7,429 bases of DNA from an uncultured Clostridia bacterium. Lineage in GTDB: Bacteria; Bacillota; Clostridia; TANB77; CAG-508. This document shows, piece by piece, positions 5,602 through 7,429 of this stretch. The stretch's first letter is position 1; the number at the start of each line of letters is the position of its first letter. The position numbers and the translations under genes were made by a program. The DNA lies in the NCBI GenBank assembly GCA_948585895.1, contig CAPBNZ010000074.1:1-7429 (forward strand). The letters are read 5' to 3'. The notes below the pieces were generated by a model. That model was not told the DNA's origin, made no database searches, and worked only from the letters and a program-made list of their open reading frames with translations.

Positions 5602-6608
5602 GTTTCCTTATATAAATATTTTTGTGGATTGATATGTTCTCCATCCATTCTAATTTCTAAATGTAAATGGGCACCTGTTGAATTTCCCGTTGATCCAACT
5701 GCCGCAATTACTTCTCCAGCTTCTACTTTTTGCCCGACTGTTACATACATCTTGCTAGTATGGGCATACCACGTTTCAAACCCATTTCCATGGTCTACTT
5801 TGACTAAATTTCCATAAGCTCCCTGATAACTAGCATGTGTTACCGTTCCTTCTGCAATTACCTTAATAGGAGTCCCTGCTGGTGTTGCAATATCCAACCC
5901 TGTATGGTTAGAACTTCTAATTCTACTGCTAACCCCATAACGTGAAGAAATAACTCCTGAAACTGGTACATAAGCTAATTTGATTCCCTTAATCTCTGGC
6001 ATATCTTTCATTCTGTCTTGCTCTTCTTCTAATTTTTTTTGCTGTTCTAATTTTTGTGTGACTTTTGCTTGTATATCCGTTTTTGCTACTTCCAGTTCTG
6101 TCGTTGTAACTTCTTCTTCCTTCTGAGTATATTTTTCTATTATGCTTAAGTCCAATTCCTTTTCTTGGTTTTCTTCTTTTACCTTATGAATTAGTTCTTC
6201 TGCTTCTTCTATCGTATCTACTGTGTCTAGTGTTTCATTATTTAAAGCAATTTCATAATATTTGTAGGTAATGTCTACTTCTTGTTCTACTGTTGCTATA
6301 ATTTCTTGTTCGTTTGTTTTTATGGTTCTGTCTACAAATTTTAGCTCATATTCTGGATTTACTTTTATATCAATTGCCTCTATATTCTTTTCTTCCTTTT
6401 GTAGAATCCTTTCTTTTACCATTTCTTCTAAAGCTTTTTTATTTGATACATATCCTAATTCTTCTTCAGAAATACTTACCTTATACATTGGTTTATATTT
6501 AATTAATACCATCGCGATAATAAAACCAAAGGCTATTACTGTAATGTTAAAATACTTTAAAATTTCTTTTGTATAGTATTTTAATTTTTTACTTAAAATA
6601 AAATTCAC
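5586..6608 (-). CDS. Membrane-anchored M23-family zinc metallopeptidase (LytM/gamma-D type)
   Basis: This is a predicted cell-wall endopeptidase cutting peptide cross-links of peptidoglycan outside the membrane. With the start I choose it has 340 residues: a short basic N-terminus, one membrane segment (about 22-37, ITVIAFGFIIAMVLI), two related ~75-residue units (from about 42 and 118), a charged, probably coiled-coil stretch (about 165-200), and a C-terminal M23 domain (about 213-333). Zinc ligands are visible: His235 and Asp239 in NHTGLD, His316 in HLHLE; His314 and His283 (YAH) complete the site, so it should be active. The frame stays open up to a TTG at 6707, but that stretch holds two promoters. 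GTG at 6608 is the first start after them, with AAAAGGAG one base upstream, an unusually short gap; an ATT at 6599 has better spacing but is a rare codon. The start is therefore uncertain. Roles in growth, division or sporulation (SpoIIQ-like) are possible and cannot be told apart. Confidence 0.88.
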   Translation of the reverse strand: MNFILSKKLKYYTKEILKYFNITVIAFGFIIAMVLIKYKPMYKVSISEEELGYVSNKKALEEMVKERILQKEEKNIEAIDIKVNPEYELKFVDRTIKTNEQEIIATVEQEVDITYKYYEIALNNETLDTVDTIEEAEELIHKVKEENQEKELDLSIIEKYTQKEEEVTTTELEVAKTDIQAKVTQKLEQQKKLEEEQDRMKDMPEIKGIKLAYVPVSGVISSRYGVSSRIRSSNHTGLDIATPAGTPIKVIAEGTVTHASYQGAYGNLVKVDHGNGFETWYAHTSKMYVTVGQKVEAGEVIAAVGSTGNSTGAHLHLEIRMDGEHINPQKYLYKETKGTK

Positions 6609-6645
6609 TCTCCTTTTTGGAACTTTTTTAACACGACTAAAGTCT

Positions 6646-6674
6646 ATTATACTATATATTCTTTCCAAAATCAA
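6646..6674 (-). promoter_or_regulatory. Promoter P2 of the M23 peptidase gene
   Basis: On the minus strand TTGATT (6669-6674) and a consensus TATAAT (6646-6651) are 17 bases apart. Transcription would start near 6639, about 30 bases before the GTG at 6608. It lies inside the longest open frame, which argues for the shorter protein. Confidence 0.7.
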
Positions 6675-6678
6675 ATTA

Positions 6679-6707
6679 TGTATACTGTTTTTGTCCCAAT
6701 TTGTCAA
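6679..6707 (-). promoter_or_regulatory. Promoter P1 of the M23 peptidase gene
   Basis: On the minus strand a consensus TTGACA (6702-6707) and TATACA (6679-6684) are 17 bases apart. The TTG of this -35 box is the nominal start of the longest open frame, which has no Shine-Dalgarno sequence there, so promoter use is more likely than translation. Confidence 0.6.
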
Positions 6708-6800
6708 TTTTTTAACAAAAAATATGGACTTATTTTACAATTTTCCCATTTATTACTTTATTTTACTCCTTTTTTCTCCCTTTTTCTTACTTTTACTTTT

Positions 6801-6823
6801 TGTGAATTCACTTATTATTCACA
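6801..6823. promoter_or_regulatory. Operator-like inverted repeat
   Basis: TGTGAAT (6801-6807) and ATTCACA (6817-6823) are perfect inverted copies 9 bases apart, a layout that suits a dimeric helix-turn-helix protein. The left arm is also part of the palindrome GTGAATTCAC (6802-6811). The adjacent XRE protein is a natural candidate ligand, which is inference. Confidence 0.4.
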
Positions 6824-6847
6824 TGTTAAAATTCTGTCTAAAAATTA

Positions 6848-6892
6848 TTATATGTCTTTATATTAACTTATATGTTTTATTTATATGTTTTA
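6848..6892. repeat. Short tandem repeats upstream of the regulator
   Basis: TTATATGTTTTA occurs exactly twice, 13 bases apart (6868-6879 and 6881-6892), and a close relative TTATATGTCTTTA lies at 6848-6860. The AT-rich background makes partial repetition easy, but the exact 12-base copy is less expected. The repeats sit 26-70 bases upstream of the likely -10 of the regulator gene. Confidence 0.5.
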
Positions 6893-6917
6893 GTTTCTGT
6901 AAATTTAAACTATAAAA

Positions 6918-6926
6918 TGCTATATT
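6918..6926 (+). promoter_or_regulatory. Candidate extended -10 promoter of the XRE gene
   Basis: TGC followed by TATATT (6918-6926) matches the extended -10 form, with no good -35 box. Transcription would start near 6933, just ahead of the Shine-Dalgarno AGGAAGGTGA (6941-6950). Confidence 0.35.
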
Positions 6927-6956
6927 AAACGATGTAGAAGAGGAAGGTGATTAAAA

Positions 6957-7295
6957 ATGGCATTAGATTATTCAGTAATCGGTCAAAGGATTAAGCAAGC
7001 AAGACTTGCCAAAAATTTAACACAAGAAGATTTAGCAGAACAAATTGATATTTCCGTTGCTTTTTTAAGTAGAGTAGAAAGAGGAAATTCCCATATAAAT
7101 TTAAAAAGATTGAATCAGCTTTGTGGTTTATTAGATGTTACAGAAGGATATGTCTTAAATGGTGCTTCTAGTAGCTCAAAGAACTATTTAAATAAAGAAT
7201 TTTCTGAATTAATAAAAGGATGTTCGCCAGAAAAACAGAAATTAATTTACAATGTTGCAAAAGCTATTGTAGAAACAGACATTGAATCAGAATAA
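6957..7295 (+). CDS. XRE-family helix-turn-helix transcriptional regulator
   Basis: This is a small cytoplasmic DNA-binding protein of 112 residues. A Cro/CI-type HTH_3 domain fills about residues 8-66: LTQEDLAEQI is helix 2, SVAFLSRVERG carries the recognition helix and the typical VERG turn, and INLKRLNQLCGLLDVTEGYVL completes the five-helix fold. The C-terminal tail (about 77-112, with EFSELIKGCSPEKQKLIYNV) is charged and helical and may dimerise the protein; there is no sensor domain. ATG at 6957 has AGGAAGGTGA just upstream. It is single, with its own terminator, and divergent from the peptidase gene. An inverted repeat at 6801-6823 may be its operator, so autoregulation or control of the peptidase is possible but unproven. 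Related proteins occur both as chromosomal regulators and in mobile elements, and nothing here decides between them. Confidence 0.9.
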   Translation: MALDYSVIGQRIKQARLAKNLTQEDLAEQIDISVAFLSRVERGNSHINLKRLNQLCGLLDVTEGYVLNGASSSSKNYLNKEFSELIKGCSPEKQKLIYNVAKAIVETDIESE

Positions 7296-7314
7296 AATTA
7301 AAATTTTAGTTTGT

Positions 7315-7348
7315 AAAAAACCTGTATTGAAAAATATTGGTTTTTTTT
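7315..7348. terminator. Bidirectional rho-independent terminator
   Basis: AAAAAACC (7315-7322) pairs with GGTTTTTT (7339-7346), and TATT with AATA pair inside it across a small internal loop. Eight T end the structure on the plus strand and six T on the minus strand. It lies 20 bases after the regulator stop and could also serve a minus-strand gene arriving from the right. Confidence 0.75.
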
Positions 7349-7390
7349 ATTTTTATACTTAATACCTGACAGTTTTTCGTGAGATGAATA

Positions 7391-7429
7391 CTATTTTATA
7401 ATTTTTGTTTTTATATCCACTTCTTCATA
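7391..7429 (-). CDS. Possible C-terminal tail of a minus-strand gene (partial)
   Basis: From the right edge the minus strand reads YEEVDIKTKIIK and then TAG (7391-7393). It is the only one of the three minus frames that stays open to this point, and the bidirectional terminator at 7315-7348 lies properly downstream. Twelve codons are too few to name a product or to exclude chance. Confidence 0.3.
   Translation of the reverse strand, partial: YEEVDIKTKIIK

Larger units (their letters stand above)
6609..6956. other. 348-base divergent intergenic region, T-rich on plus strand
   Basis: This region separates the peptidase gene from the XRE regulator. It holds the two peptidase promoters at its left, a strongly T-rich stretch (about 6709-6800), an inverted repeat (6801-6823), a short tandem repeat (6848-6892) and a weak promoter for the regulator. 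Hydrophobic plus-strand frames here (Phe/Leu-rich, TTG starts, no SD) are products of the T-rich composition and I do not call them genes. Confidence 0.6.

Noticed and set aside
6678..6915. Phe/Leu-rich plus-strand frames in the divergent intergenic region, possible small membrane proteins
   Set aside because: They start with TTG, lack a Shine-Dalgarno sequence, overlap the peptidase promoters and reflect the T-rich composition.
1..7429. CRISPR array, tRNA, rRNA or insertion sequence
   Set aside because: No regularly spaced repeats, tRNA cloverleaf, rRNA-like sequence or transposase gene was seen on either strand.

Overview
The window is AT-rich DNA with strong Shine-Dalgarno sequences (GGAGG types), sigma-A-type promoters and short intergenic hairpins. 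With a clostridial-type AdhE and a classic bacterial AsnRS, this points to an anaerobic, fermentative low-GC Bacillota, probably class Clostridia. The species cannot be told from the sequence.

Left edge (1-580): a partial minus-strand gene for a helix-turn-helix protein of the kind found in replication modules of phages and conjugative elements. Upstream of it are 255 bases with two long hairpins and an intrinsic terminator. This block abuts a murA gene that is intact from its start codon to about codon 118 and then stops matching MurA, right after the catalytic cysteine. The simplest reading is that a mobile element, or a deletion, has joined foreign DNA to murA near position 580.

Middle (934-5568): a divergent promoter region serves the murA fragment and asnS (asparaginyl-tRNA synthetase, complete, plus strand). 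Facing asnS from the minus strand is a 57-codon gene of unknown function with its own promoter, a structured leader and a long hairpin inside its coding sequence. Upstream of it on the same strand lies adhE, the bifunctional acetaldehyde-CoA/alcohol dehydrogenase that turns acetyl-CoA into ethanol and recycles NADH.

Right part (5569-7429): a membrane-anchored M23 zinc peptidase (minus) sits divergently from a small XRE-type regulator (plus). They are separated by about 350 bases of T-rich DNA carrying two tandem promoters for the peptidase and operator-like repeats next to the regulator. The longest open frame of the peptidase runs through both promoters, so its true start is probably a GTG about 100 bases downstream. 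A bidirectional terminator ends the regulator gene, and the last 39 bases may be the tail of another minus-strand gene.

Most genes look like independent transcription units rather than one pathway. The most unusual parts are the murA junction with its neighbouring hairpins, and the small structured gene between asnS and adhE.
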